A DNA stretch of 55,712 bases from Bifidobacterium breve (GTDB taxonomy: Bacteria > Actinomycetota > Thermoleophilia > Solirubrobacterales > Solirubrobacteraceae): contig CAMCUD010000026.1 in assembly GCA_945878865.1 (NCBI GenBank), forward strand, positions 1 through 55,712, in the 5' to 3' direction. Of this stretch, positions 40,806 through 49,475 are shown piece by piece; the stretch's first letter is position 1, and each line of letters opens with the position of its first letter. Both the position numbers and the translations under genes were made by a program. The notes beneath the pieces were generated by a model. It had not been told where the DNA came from. It did not search any database and saw nothing but the letters and a program-made list of their open reading frames with translations.

Positions 40806-41699
40806 ATGCCTCCGGAGCAACACCACGGCGAGGGCAACTTCGAGCACGCCCTGCTCGAAGCGCTGTTCGATGACGCCCCCGTCGGCCTCGGGGTGTTCGA
40901 CCTCGAGCTGCGCCATGTGCGCGCGAACGCGACCCTCGCGGAGATGAACGGCGCTCCGGCCGATGAGCTCATCGGCCGCACGCCGACCGAGCTGCACGGC
41001 GAGCTCGGCGCGGAGGCCGAGGCGCTCTACCGCAGCGTCATCGAGTCGGGCGTCCCGCTCACGGGCGTCGAGATCTCCGGGGCGACCGGCCCGGTTCCGG
41101 ATGTCCAACGGCACTGGAGCCTGCACTTCTTCCCGATCAAGGAGGCCGGCACGACGACCGGGCTGTGCGTGCTGGTGATGGACATCACCGAGCGCCGCCG
41201 GCTCGAGGCGCAGCTCACCCGGCGCGCGTTCCATGACGATCTCACCGGCCTGCCGAACCGGACGTGCCTGAACGAGCAGCTCGAGCGGCTGCTCTCGCGC
41301 CGGCATCCGGCGCCGGACCTCGGCGTGATGTTCGTCGACGTCGACAACTTCAAGCAGATCAACGACGACCTGGGCCACAGCGCGGGCGACGCGGTCCTGG
41401 AAGAGGTCGCCGCACGCCTGCGGCGGGTCGTCCGCCCCGCGGACCTCACGGGTCGCTGGGGCGGCGACGAGTTCCTCCTCGTGCTCGACGATGTCGACGA
41501 TCACGCGCTGCTCGCCTTGGGCGCGCGGGTCGATCACGAGATGGCCGCCGGGCTGCGGGTGGGCGACGCGATGGTCTTGCCCCGCGTGTCGGTGGGCACC
41601 ACGATCGCGTCCCCGGGGGAGGACGTGACGGCGGTGCTCGAGCGCGCGGACACCGCGATGTACGCGCACAAGCGCCGGGGAAGGGCCGAAGCCGGTTAG
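40806..41699 (+). CDS. PAS-GGDEF diguanylate cyclase, copy 2
   Basis: This 297-residue protein is a paralog of the preceding gene with the same order: PAS (about 12-128) and GGDEF (about 140-290), sharing FEHALLEAL near the start and the AGDAVL and GRWGGDEF segments. GGDEF is at 219-223 and the inhibitory RPAD five residues before. The tandem arrangement indicates local duplication, with divergence greatest in the PAS domain, so the two probably answer to different signals. A GACAG-G-CTGTC inverted repeat (40781-40791) lies 15 bases before ATG. No ribosome binding site is obvious. Confidence 0.92.
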   Translation: MPPEQHHGEGNFEHALLEALFDDAPVGLGVFDLELRHVRANATLAEMNGAPADELIGRTPTELHGELGAEAEALYRSVIESGVPLTGVEISGATGPVPDVQRHWSLHFFPIKEAGTTTGLCVLVMDITERRRLEAQLTRRAFHDDLTGLPNRTCLNEQLERLLSRRHPAPDLGVMFVDVDNFKQINDDLGHSAGDAVLEEVAARLRRVVRPADLTGRWGGDEFLLVLDDVDDHALLALGARVDHEMAAGLRVGDAMVLPRVSVGTTIASPGEDVTAVLERADTAMYAHKRRGRAEAG

Positions 41700-41711
41700 C
41701 CTCGGTCCTTC

Positions 41712-43991
41712 GTGGCCGTCAGCGCACGCAAGGATCCGTGGCAGCAGCTCCTCGACGCCGGGGAGGCCGACGGCCGCCTCGTGCGCCGCGCCTACGAGGG
41801 CGCGCGCGCCGCGGTCACCGCGCCGATCCCGGCCGACCTGCACCCCGACGTGCGCGCCGCGCTCGACCGCGCGGGCGTCGACGCGCTGTACGTGCACCAG
41901 GCCGACGCGCTGGAGGCGGCGTTCGGGGGGCCGACGATCATCACGACGGGCACCGCGTCAGGGAAATCGCTGTGCTTCAACCTGCCGACGCTCGACGTGC
42001 TGTGCGGCGACCCGCACGCCCGCGCGCTCTACCTCTACCCCACGAAGGCCCTCGCGCAGGACCAGGCCCGCGCGCTGCACGCGCTCGGGCTGCACCGCCA
42101 GATCCGCCCCGCGATCTACGACGGCGACACGCCGCGCGAGCAGCGCACCGCGATCCGCCGCAAGAGCAACCTCATCCTCACGAACCCCGACATGCTCCAT
42201 GTCGGGATCCTGCCCAACCACCGCGCCTGGGGCGACGTCTTCGCCAACCTCGCCGTGGTCGTCGTCGACGAGGCCCACGTCTACCGCGGCGTGTTCGGCT
42301 CGCACGTCGCCAATGTGCTGCGCCGCCTGCGCCGGGTCGCCTCGGCGTACGGGACCGAGCCGCGCTTCCTGCTGGCCAGCGCGACGATCGGCAACCCGGC
42401 CGAGCTGGCCGAGCGCCTGACGGGCATCGACGACTTCGCCCTCGTCGACCAGGACGGCAGCGCGCACGCCGCGCGGCACATCGCGATGTGGAACCCGCCA
42501 CTGGAGGACGAGGCGCTGGGGCTGCGTCGCAGCGCGCTGGCCGAGACGGCCGACCTCCTGTGCGAGCTCGTGGCCGGTGGGTCCCGGACCATCTGCTTCA
42601 TCAAGTCGCGCAAGGCCGTGGAGCTGACCGCGCGGCTCGTGTCGATGAAGCTCGCCGACACGCACCCGCACCTCGCCGACAAGGTCGCGCCGTACCGCGC
42701 GGGGTTCACCCCGCAGCAGCGCCGTGAGCTCGAGGCCAAGCTCGTCAACGGCGAGCTGCGGGCCGTCATCACGACCGACGCGCTCGAACTCGGCATCGAC
42801 ATCGGCGCCCTCGACGCGGCGGTCGTCACGACGTTCCCCGGAACCGTCGCGTCGCTGCGCCAGATGTGGGGACGCGCGGGCCGGCGGACGACCGGCCTCG
42901 CAGTCTACGTCGCGGGCGAAGACGCACTCGACCAGTTCTTCTGCCGCCATCCCGACGAGTTCCTCGACCGGGCGGTGGAGTCGGCGATCCTTGACTACGA
43001 GAACGAGCAGATCCACCTCGGGCATCTGCTGTGCGCCGCCCATGAGGGCCCGCTCGAGCCCGCGGACGCCGAGACGCTCGGGCCGCGCTGGGAGGCGCAC
43101 GCGCAGACGCTCGTCGCATCGGGCGACCTCGTCGCGCGGCGCGGCACGTACGTCCTGCGCCGGCCCGAGGACTACCCGGCGGCGCGCGTGTCGCTGCGCA
43201 GCGCGTCGCCGGACTCGTTCGCGGTGATCGACGTCGCCAGCGGCGAGGTGCTCGGGTCGGTCGAGGCGGCGCGCGCCTTCAACACCACGCACCCCGGCGC
43301 GGTGTACCTGCACCTCGGCCGCCAATACGTCGTCCGGGAGCTCGACCTCGAGACGCGGCGCGCGCTCGTCGAGCCGTTCGACGGCGACTGGTACACCCAG
43401 CCCAAGCGCGAGACGCTCACGTGGATCGACAAGCTGCTCGACCAGCGCAAGGTGCTCGGGGTGACGCTGAGCTTCGGCCTGGTGTCGGTGACCGAGACCG
43501 TCATCGCCTACCAGCGCAAGCGCCTGTCTGACCACAGCGTCCTCGACCTCCAGGCGCTCGACCTGCCCGAGACGACCTACCAGACGCAGGCGCTCTGGTA
43601 CGAGCCCGACGAGGACCTGCTCGCCGAGGACTTCCCGCTCGAGGTGCTGCTCGGCGCCCTGCACGCCACCGAGCACACGCAGATCGCGGTGCTGCCGCTG
43701 CTCGCCATGTGCGACCGCTGGGACATCGGCGGGCTCTCGACGAACGCCCACCCGCAGACGGGGCGGCCGACGATCTTCATCTACGACGGGCACCCCGGCG
43801 GCGTGGGCATCACGCGCGTGGGGTTCCAGGTCTTCGAGACGCTCGTCGCCGACGCGCACCGCCTCATCGCCGACTGCCCGTGCGAGGCGGGCTGCCCGTC
43901 CTGCGTGCAGTCGCCGAAGTGCGGCAACCTCAACGAGCCGCTGCACAAGGCGGGCGCGCTCGAGGTGATGGCGCGGATGCTGCAGCGGTAG
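41712..43991 (+). CDS. mrfA: DEAH-box helicase of the MrfA/YprA family with C-terminal Cys cluster
   Basis: This 759-residue SF2 helicase has Walker A TGTASGKS (79-86), Walker B DEAH (186-189), motif III SAT, motif IV FIKSRKAVE, motif V TDALELGIDIG and motif VI QMWGRAGRR. The C-terminal part is the DUF1998/MZB region with CxCxxxCxxC...C at residues 722-737, the zinc-site pattern of MrfA. In Bacillus subtilis MrfA works with the nuclease MrfB in repair of mitomycin damage; no MrfB-like gene is nearby. GTG 41712 follows TAGCCT (41697-41702) by nine bases, the TAG being the stop of the preceding cyclase gene. Confidence 0.88.
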   Translation: MAVSARKDPWQQLLDAGEADGRLVRRAYEGARAAVTAPIPADLHPDVRAALDRAGVDALYVHQADALEAAFGGPTIITTGTASGKSLCFNLPTLDVLCGDPHARALYLYPTKALAQDQARALHALGLHRQIRPAIYDGDTPREQRTAIRRKSNLILTNPDMLHVGILPNHRAWGDVFANLAVVVVDEAHVYRGVFGSHVANVLRRLRRVASAYGTEPRFLLASATIGNPAELAERLTGIDDFALVDQDGSAHAARHIAMWNPPLEDEALGLRRSALAETADLLCELVAGGSRTICFIKSRKAVELTARLVSMKLADTHPHLADKVAPYRAGFTPQQRRELEAKLVNGELRAVITTDALELGIDIGALDAAVVTTFPGTVASLRQMWGRAGRRTTGLAVYVAGEDALDQFFCRHPDEFLDRAVESAILDYENEQIHLGHLLCAAHEGPLEPADAETLGPRWEAHAQTLVASGDLVARRGTYVLRRPEDYPAARVSLRSASPDSFAVIDVASGEVLGSVEAARAFNTTHPGAVYLHLGRQYVVRELDLETRRALVEPFDGDWYTQPKRETLTWIDKLLDQRKVLGVTLSFGLVSVTETVIAYQRKRLSDHSVLDLQALDLPETTYQTQALWYEPDEDLLAEDFPLEVLLGALHATEHTQIAVLPLLAMCDRWDIGGLSTNAHPQTGRPTIFIYDGHPGGVGITRVGFQVFETLVADAHRLIADCPCEAGCPSCVQSPKCGNLNEPLHKAGALEVMARMLQR

Positions 43992-44002
43992 CGTTGAGGG
44001 CG

Positions 44003-44323
44003 ATGGATCGCCCGCTGCCCACCTGGCCGATCGCCGCCGGCTCGCTCGCGCTCGGGTTCGGCGTCGCGGTCGCCACCGGCATCCGCCCGCTCGGCGGGCT
44101 CATCCTGCTCGCCGCCCTGCTCTGGTGCGTGCCGCGGTGGCACCGTGCGGCGGGCATCGCGGGAGCGGCCGGCCTGACCTTCGCCTACGCCGCCGCGTTC
44201 GTCGGTTCGCACGGGCTCGGCCACGTCATCGGCGCGTGGCCTTCGGTGGCGCTGGTGAGTGTCGCGATGGGCGGCGCGGCCTGGGCGGTCGCCGACGCAC
44301 GCGACGGCGCTGCGGTCGCCTGA
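44003..44323 (+). CDS. Small membrane protein, unknown function
   Basis: This 106-residue protein has three or four hydrophobic helices (residues 8-28, 30-45, 50-70, 80-97) and an acidic end. No family is recognised. ATG 44003 lies eight bases after TAGCGT (43989-43994), a leaderless arrangement that overlaps the end of the helicase gene. After its stop, GGGCC and GGCCC around 44339-44365 could form a weak hairpin before the M23 gene. Confidence 0.7.
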   Translation: MDRPLPTWPIAAGSLALGFGVAVATGIRPLGGLILLAALLWCVPRWHRAAGIAGAAGLTFAYAAAFVGSHGLGHVIGAWPSVALVSVAMGGAAWAVADARDGAAVA

Positions 44324-44430
44324 GCAGCGGCCGCGAACGGGCCATCTTCTTCCCGGCCCAGGGCCCTCCTGCCGTTGCAAGGTTTTTCCCGCGCCTTGAT
44401 CGGCGGGGCTCGTGTTCGACTCTCTTGACC

Positions 44431-45402
44431 ATGAGGGTCGTCCCGCGCCTGTCAGTGGTGCTGTGCGCGCTGCTCGCCGTCCTGACGTACGACGTCAGCG
44501 CGGGCGCGGCGACCGGCGGCGCGCGGACGCCGGCCCGCGGCGGCGGCGCCGCGTACGGCACCGCGGTGCGACCCGCTCCGCCCGAGGTCAAGCTGCTGCG
44601 GATCAGCCCGACGCGGATCGTCGAGGGCCGCCGGCCGAGCGTCCGGGTGCGGATCGACCAGCCGCGGGGCACCCGGCTGCGCGGCGTGCGCGTCGTCGTC
44701 CTGAAGCTCCCGTCGATGCGACCGGTCGCCCGGGTCACGCTGCGTGCGCGGCCTGGCCGGCAGGTCCGCGTGCGCTGGCCGGAGGGCTTCACGTTGAGGC
44801 CCGGCCGGTACGTCGTGCGGGTGCACGCCCGCGACGCGATCGGACAGGTGCTACGCCGCACCGCCCGGTACTCCGGCCGCGCGCGGCTCGTCGTGAAGGC
44901 CAAGCCGAAGCCCAAGCCCAAGCCGACGCCTGATCCGGTGCCTGCGCCGACGCCGTCCCCCACACCGGCGCCCTCGGCCGGCGGCGTCTTCCCGGTGGCT
45001 GGGCCCTACACGTTCGGCGGCGAGGACGCCCGCTTCGGCGCAGGCCGCCCCGGCCACATCCACCAGGGGCAGGACGTCGTGGCGGCCGAGGGTCTGCCCG
45101 TCGTCGCACCCTTCGGCGGGACGATCGTCACCACCGACTACCAGGCCGGCGGCGCCGGCTACTACGTCGTGCTCGACGGCAGCGACGGGCGTTCGTACTT
45201 CTTCGCCCACTGCAAGCAGGGCTCGACGGCGGTGGCGGCGGGCGCCGTCGTGGTCGCCGGCGCGCAGCTCTGCCAGGTGGGCCAGACCGGCCGCGCGACC
45301 GGTCCGCACCTGCACTTCGAGATCTGGGTCGGCGGCTGGCGGCGCGACGCGAACTCCCGACCGATCGACCCGCTGCCCGACCTCAGGGCCTGGGCCGGCT
45401 AG
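44431..45402 (+). CDS. Secreted M23 family peptidase (LytM-like)
   Basis: This 323-residue protein has a signal peptide (cut near residue 25), a beta-sandwich domain (about 50-150) ending in GRARLVVKAK, a Lys/Pro and Pro/Thr linker (about 155-185) and a C-terminal M23 domain. Zinc ligands are His211 and Asp215 (HQGQD) and His295 in HLHFE, with His293 as the catalytic partner. It likely cuts peptidoglycan cross-links. ATG 44431 is supported by the signal peptide; I see no ribosome binding site. Its TAG stop is shared as CTAG with the convergent lipoprotein gene. Confidence 0.88.
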   Translation: MRVVPRLSVVLCALLAVLTYDVSAGAATGGARTPARGGGAAYGTAVRPAPPEVKLLRISPTRIVEGRRPSVRVRIDQPRGTRLRGVRVVVLKLPSMRPVARVTLRARPGRQVRVRWPEGFTLRPGRYVVRVHARDAIGQVLRRTARYSGRARLVVKAKPKPKPKPTPDPVPAPTPSPTPAPSAGGVFPVAGPYTFGGEDARFGAGRPGHIHQGQDVVAAEGLPVVAPFGGTIVTTDYQAGGAGYYVVLDGSDGRSYFFAHCKQGSTAVAAGAVVVAGAQLCQVGQTGRATGPHLHFEIWVGGWRRDANSRPIDPLPDLRAWAG

Positions 45403-46886
45403 CGCACGTCGAGCCGCAGCACCGCCGTCGTGCCCGCGGGCTCGGAGCGGACGACGAGCGTGCCGTCACCAATGCCGTCGAGCGCGAATCCGGCGCGCTC
45501 GGGGAGGCCGACGGCCTTCGCCGCGGTCGCCCGCAGCCGCCGGCTCTGCATCCGCACGACGAACGCGCCCTCGGCCCCCGGCTCACGCGTGCGCGGTGCG
45601 CGCTCGACCCGCGCGAGATCCGGGTCCTTCGTGGTGACGACGAACTGCCCGTTGACGACCGCCAGCCGGGCGACGACCAGCGCGTTGACCGACACCTGCG
45701 TCGCCCCGTCCGGCGCGACGGTGAACTGGAGTCCCGGCACGCCGAGCGTCGCGAGCAGCGGCCCGAGGAGGAAGCGTGACCGCGTGAGCGCGTCGGCGAA
45801 GCCCTCCGGGTCGCGGAGCCCGATCCGCAACTTGCTGTCCTGCAGATCGGTCGAGAGCGTCGCGGGCCCGACGAGCTCATCGAGGAGGTCGAGCTGCGGG
45901 TCGACCCCCGCCTGCTGGATGGGCCCCTGCGCCGCCTCGAAGATCCGGTAGCCGCCGGGGTTCAGCGCTTTCCACACCTCTTGGGCGAAGAGGAGCGTGT
46001 CGCCGGGGGCGAGCAGGCCGGCGCGCAACGCGCCGAACCGGGGGATCGCGGGCGCGCCCGTCCCACCGGCGACGGGCAGGTCCCCGACGATGAGATCGCT
46101 CTCCGACGTGTCGAACCGCGCCACCGCGGTGATGCGCTGCTCATCGGCGCCGACGGCGAGCGTGGCGCGCTCCAGGGCCGCGACCCACGGGATCTTCCGC
46201 AGCTCGGCGAACCGCGGGCCCGCCAGCGCGACGGGCGCGCTGACGCTGAAACGGACGGGCGCCGTCGCCGGCGTGCCTTGCAGCCGGTCGGCCAGCTCGC
46301 GCTGGGTCAGACCGCGCTTCTGCGCGTGGCGGTCGATCGCCAGCCGCAGGGTGTCGGCGTCCTTGGCCAGCAGCAGGATGCCGCCGGCCAGCGCGAAAGC
46401 GGGCGCGCCGTCCTGTGCGCGGAACAAGGCCACGCCGCGGTGCGTCCCGGCCGGATCGACGCGCTTGCGGTCCACCGCGCCGTCCAGGCTCTCCTGCAGG
46501 GACCCCGCATCGCGAACCGCCCACGCGACCAGGGGGATGCGGTCCCCCGTGACGTCGATGAGATCCGGGACCGCGATGGCGACCGGATTGCCCGCTTGCG
46601 CGCGGAGATCGTCGAGGCTCAGGCCGGCCTCGCTGGCGAGATTCGACGCGTCGCCGAGCAGCAGCTGCGTGGCGGGGATCCGCGCGAGGCGCTGGGCGAG
46701 CTGCCCGCCCTGGCCATTCTCCAGTTGCGTCGAGACGGTGCCGACCGCGAGGGCCTGGGCGGGAAGGTACGCGAGCGCGTCGCCGAGCGGGTCGGGAGCT
46801 GCCGGCGGCTTCGAGCCACCGCCACCGCCGCAGCCGCTGAGCGCGACGGCGAGGGTCGCGAGGTAGACACCGAGGCGGCGACTCAT
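45399..46886 (-). CDS. DUF3352 family lipoprotein
   Basis: This 495-residue protein has a lipoprotein signal (LSGC lipobox, Cys19) followed by a Gly-rich spacer and the DUF3352 region: DALAYLPAQALAVGTV near the start, repeated mixed alpha/beta units and GLRDPEGFADALTRSRFLLGP. DUF3352 proteins are secreted or anchored proteins without known function. ATG 46886 is chosen because TACCTT (minus strand, 46899-46894) ends seven bases upstream. It is convergent with the M23 peptidase gene, so a cell-envelope theme is plausible. Confidence 0.82.
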   Translation of the reverse strand: MSRRLGVYLATLAVALSGCGGGGGSKPPAAPDPLGDALAYLPAQALAVGTVSTQLENGQGGQLAQRLARIPATQLLLGDASNLASEAGLSLDDLRAQAGNPVAIAVPDLIDVTGDRIPLVAWAVRDAGSLQESLDGAVDRKRVDPAGTHRGVALFRAQDGAPAFALAGGILLLAKDADTLRLAIDRHAQKRGLTQRELADRLQGTPATAPVRFSVSAPVALAGPRFAELRKIPWVAALERATLAVGADEQRITAVARFDTSESDLIVGDLPVAGGTGAPAIPRFGALRAGLLAPGDTLLFAQEVWKALNPGGYRIFEAAQGPIQQAGVDPQLDLLDELVGPATLSTDLQDSKLRIGLRDPEGFADALTRSRFLLGPLLATLGVPGLQFTVAPDGATQVSVNALVVARLAVVNGQFVVTTKDPDLARVERAPRTREPGAEGAFVVRMQSRRLRATAAKAVGLPERAGFALDGIGDGTLVVRSEPAGTTAVLRLDVR

Positions 46887-46946
46887 GCGCGGCAAGGTAC
46901 CCGCCGGACGCCGAGGTGTGGCGGGACGCTACGATCAACCGTCCTC

Positions 46947-47019
46947 GGCGAGATAGCTCAGTTGGTAGAGCACACGACTGAAAATCGTGGTGTCCCCGGT
47001 TCGAGTCCGGGTCTCGCCA
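46947..47019 (+). tRNA. tRNA-Phe (GAA)
   Basis: All four arms are present in 73 bases: acceptor GGCGAGA with TCTCGCC, D arm GCTC/GAGC, anticodon arm CACGA/TCGTG with loop CTGAAAA (anticodon GAA) and T arm CCCGG/CCGGG with TTCGAGT. The discriminator base is A and the CCA end is not encoded. Confidence 0.97.
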
Positions 47020-47038
47020 TATATGGGGTGGCGCCCCT

Positions 47039-47056
47039 GCCCGGCCGACGCCGGGC
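47039..47056. terminator. Stem-loop between tRNA-Phe and the convergent epimerase gene
   Basis: GCCCGGC (47039-47045) pairs with GCCGGGC (47050-47056) around the loop CGAC, twenty bases after the tRNA and three bases from the stop of the opposite gene. It can end transcripts from both sides. Confidence 0.6.
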
Positions 47057-47058
47057 GC

Positions 47059-47874
47059 CTAGAGGAGCCCATCCCGGGCCGCGCCGCGCATCGTCGGCAC
47101 GGCCGGCCGGAAGCCCAGTTCGCGGGCGAGCGTCGTGTCCATGCGACCCGCCCACGGGTGTGGCAGCGGCTCGGAGGACCCCTCGATCGGGGCGCCGGCG
47201 ATCTCGGTCATCTCGAGCACGGTCACAGGCGCGTCGTCGGCGATGTTGACCACGCGGCCGTCCATCGCTCCGGTGAGCGCGATGCCGACGGCGGTCATGA
47301 CGTCGCGGTGGTGGGCGACGGAGTACGTGTTGGCGGGGTGCAGGCCGAACCGCTGCGAGAGCGTGGGCATGGCTTCCAGGTGCCCGTCCCCGTCGCCGTA
47401 GACGAACGGGAGGCGCAGGACCACCCACGTCAGGCCGCTCTCGCGCAGGATCGCCTCCGCTGCGATCTTGCTCGCCGGGTACGCGGCCGCGGGGGTGCAG
47501 TCGTCGGTCTCACGGCCCGGCCGCACGGCAGCGGCGTCGTAGACGTTGCTCGTGCTGGCCATGACCACGCGCGCGCTGGGCGCGTGCGCCTTGACCGCTG
47601 CAACGAGGTTGCGGGTGCCGTCCCGGTTGATCGCCCAGATGGCGTCCTCGTCCTCGGTCCGGAACAGCGCCCCGAGATGGACGACGGCGTCGACGCCCTC
47701 GACCGCCAGCCCCAGCGACGCGGGGTCGGTGAGGTCGCCGCGGACGGCGGTCGCGCCCTCGGGCGCCGTGTCGCCGCGGACGAGCGCGCGGCAGTCGAAA
47801 CCGGCGTCGACGAGACGTGGCGCCAGGCGAGATCCGATGAGGCCGGTCGCGCCAGTGAGCAACAGCGTGGGCAT
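47059..47874 (-). CDS. NAD(P)-dependent epimerase/dehydratase (extended SDR)
   Basis: This 271-residue protein has the extended-SDR nucleotide motif TGATGLIG (7-14), a DLTD contact, the catalytic Ser/Thr region MASTSNVYD and YPASK. It resembles NAD-dependent epimerases that act on nucleotide sugars or related carbonyl substrates; the true substrate is unknown. ATG 47874 has AAAGGA eight bases upstream. It is divergent from a MarR gene across a perfect long palindrome, so MarR control is likely. Confidence 0.87.
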   Translation of the reverse strand: MPTLLLTGATGLIGSRLAPRLVDAGFDCRALVRGDTAPEGATAVRGDLTDPASLGLAVEGVDAVVHLGALFRTEDEDAIWAINRDGTRNLVAAVKAHAPSARVVMASTSNVYDAAAVRPGRETDDCTPAAAYPASKIAAEAILRESGLTWVVLRLPFVYGDGDGHLEAMPTLSQRFGLHPANTYSVAHHRDVMTAVGIALTGAMDGRVVNIADDAPVTVLEMTEIAGAPIEGSSEPLPHPWAGRMDTTLARELGFRPAVPTMRGAARDGLL

Positions 47875-47886
47875 ATGCGTCCTTTT

Positions 47887-47915
47887 CCTGATCGTCAGTG
47901 ATACTGACGATCAGG
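47887..47915. promoter_or_regulatory. Perfect 29-bp MarR-type operator
   Basis: The arms CCTGATCGTCAGT (47887-47899) and ACTGACGATCAGG (47903-47915) are exact reverse complements around GAT. The site lies 12 bases before the epimerase start and 19 bases before the MarR start, covering the likely promoters of both. Confidence 0.8.
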
Positions 47916-47934
47916 GTAGCACTAGGCTGACGGG

Positions 47935-48375
47935 ATGCCCACGGAGGAAGATCTCGGGCCCCGACTGAGCGGACGGCTGACGTTCGGGCTCAAGCGGGCG
48001 TTCCTCGAACTCGAGGCGCTCCACCAGGACCGCCTCGCGCCGTACGGCATCGAGGCGCGGGACATGGCGGTCCTCCTGCTCCTCGACTCCCGCGAGCCGG
48101 AGTCCCAGCAGCAGGCGGCGCGACGACTCGCCGTCGACCGCACGACGATGGTCTCGCTCATCGACGGCCTGGAGGCCAAGGGCCTCGTGACCCGGCGCCC
48201 GGACACCGCAGATCGGCGCCGCAACGTCGTCGAACTCACGGACGCCGGCCGCGCCACCCTGACCGAGGCGCTCCGCGCCAGCGACGAGGCAGAAGCCGAG
48301 TTGCTCGCTGCGCTCGACGCCACCGAAGCGGCGCAGTTTCGCGACATGCTCCGGCGCATCGCGTTGCGCCCCTGA
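47935..48375 (+). CDS. MarR family transcriptional regulator
   Basis: This 146-residue regulator has the MarR winged helix (about 40-105: MAVLLLLDSREPESQQQAARRLAVDRTTMVSLIDGLEAKGLVTRRPDTADRRRNVVELTDAG). It probably binds the perfect palindrome between it and the epimerase gene and represses both until a small ligand releases it. ATG 47935 lies six bases after TAGGCT (47923-47928), so the message appears leaderless. Confidence 0.92.
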   Translation: MPTEEDLGPRLSGRLTFGLKRAFLELEALHQDRLAPYGIEARDMAVLLLLDSREPESQQQAARRLAVDRTTMVSLIDGLEAKGLVTRRPDTADRRRNVVELTDAGRATLTEALRASDEAEAELLAALDATEAAQFRDMLRRIALRP

Positions 48376-48436
48376 CGGCAGACTGCCGCTGCGGCACGGT
48401 GATCCTGCGCGCACCGGCCGCCCGTACCGCCCGTCG

Positions 48437-49354
48437 ATGCGCATCGCCGTCATCGGAGCCGGCCTGGCCGGCCTCACCGCCGCCCGCACCCTCCACGACG
48501 ACGGGCACAGCGTGGTCGTATGGGAGAAGGCGCGCGGCCCCGGTGGCCGCACCTCGACGCGCCGCGGCCCGGACGGGATGCGCTTCGATCACGGCGCGCC
48601 GTTCCTCCACGACGGGCCGCTCGCGCTCGAGGGCTTGGAAGCGCTGGGCACCTACGCGGTGAATCTCCCCGGCGGCGCTGTCCGGCGCGAGGTCGTCGGC
48701 ATCCCGTCGGCCAATGCGCCCGCGAAGGCGCTGGCGCACGGGCTCGATGTCCGGCCGCTGGCGCGCGTGGAGACGATCCTGCGCGCCGGCGACGGCTGGC
48801 ATCTCGCCGGCGAGGACGGCGGCGCGCTCGGGTCGTTCGACTCGGTGATCGTCACCGCGCCGGCGCCCCAGGCCGCGCAGCTGCTCGCCGGCGCCGCCCC
48901 CCGGCTGGCCGCGCGCGCCGCGGACGTGGAGTTCGCGCCGTGCTGGTCGGTCATGGCCGCATGGGGGTCGCCACTGGACCTCGGGTTCACCGCGACCGAG
49001 GACATCCCCGGGATCGCGTGCGCGGTCGCCGACGGAGCGAAGCCCGGCCGGACGGCGGGCGAGCGCTGGGTGCTCCAAGCCGACGAGGACCTCTCCACCG
49101 CGTACCTCGACGTCGATGCCGACGAGGTCATCGACCTCCTCCTCGCGCGCTGGTTCGAGCGCGTCGGCCGGCGGGCTGACCCCGTCCACGTCACCGCGCA
49201 TCGGTGGCGGTACGCGCGACCCCGCACGCCGTTGCCCGAGACCTACTTGCGTGAGGACACGCTCCTCGTCGCAGGGGACTGGTGCGGCGGGGCCTCCGCG
49301 GGCGCGGCGGTGCGCAGCGGCGCAGACGCGGCAGCAACGCTCGTCGCCGCCTGA
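48437..49354 (+). CDS. Renalase-like FAD-dependent amine oxidase family protein
   Basis: This 305-residue protein begins with a dinucleotide motif GAGLAG (7-12) and WEKARGPGGRTSTRR, which binds FAD in amine oxidase/renalase-type flavoproteins, and ends with the second FAD contact DTLLVAGDWCGGASAGAAVRSG. Bacterial renalase-like proteins oxidise dihydropyridine isomers of NAD(P)H or related substrates; here the substrate is not established. It is shorter than monoamine oxidases, as expected of this group. ATG 48437 starts at the beta strand preceding the motif; upstream TACCGC is a weak -10. Confidence 0.85.
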   Translation: MRIAVIGAGLAGLTAARTLHDDGHSVVVWEKARGPGGRTSTRRGPDGMRFDHGAPFLHDGPLALEGLEALGTYAVNLPGGAVRREVVGIPSANAPAKALAHGLDVRPLARVETILRAGDGWHLAGEDGGALGSFDSVIVTAPAPQAAQLLAGAAPRLAARAADVEFAPCWSVMAAWGSPLDLGFTATEDIPGIACAVADGAKPGRTAGERWVLQADEDLSTAYLDVDADEVIDLLLARWFERVGRRADPVHVTAHRWRYARPRTPLPETYLREDTLLVAGDWCGGASAGAAVRSGADAAATLVAA

Positions 49355-49475
49355 CCGCGCGGTCCTCGGACCAACCACCCCAGGCGCCGCAGTGTCGTCG
49401 ACCCAACCTCCGCGGCATCGCCGATCCGTAGGCTCGTCCCGACGGTCAAGCGGTGACAGGAGAACGGGAGACACG

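Noticed and set aside
41958-43946. 662-residue open frame antisense to the helicase
   Set aside because: All SF2 helicase motifs are on the plus strand; the other frame has no recognisable motif.
44324-44430. Possible c-di-AMP (ydaO-type) riboswitch before the M23 peptidase gene
   Set aside because: Such elements are expected before actinobacterial cell-wall hydrolases, but the gap is only 107 bases and I could not find the conserved core or its pairing.
45981-47249. Open frame crossing the tRNA region, translating as GEIAQLVEHTTENRG
   Set aside because: That peptide is the usual mistranslation of a tRNA gene; the sequence folds as tRNA-Phe.
49355-49475. Gap before the thiolase gene as a possible RNA gene or riboswitch
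   Set aside because: Only short hairpins such as GGTCC/GGACC are present; no conserved RNA motif is recognisable.
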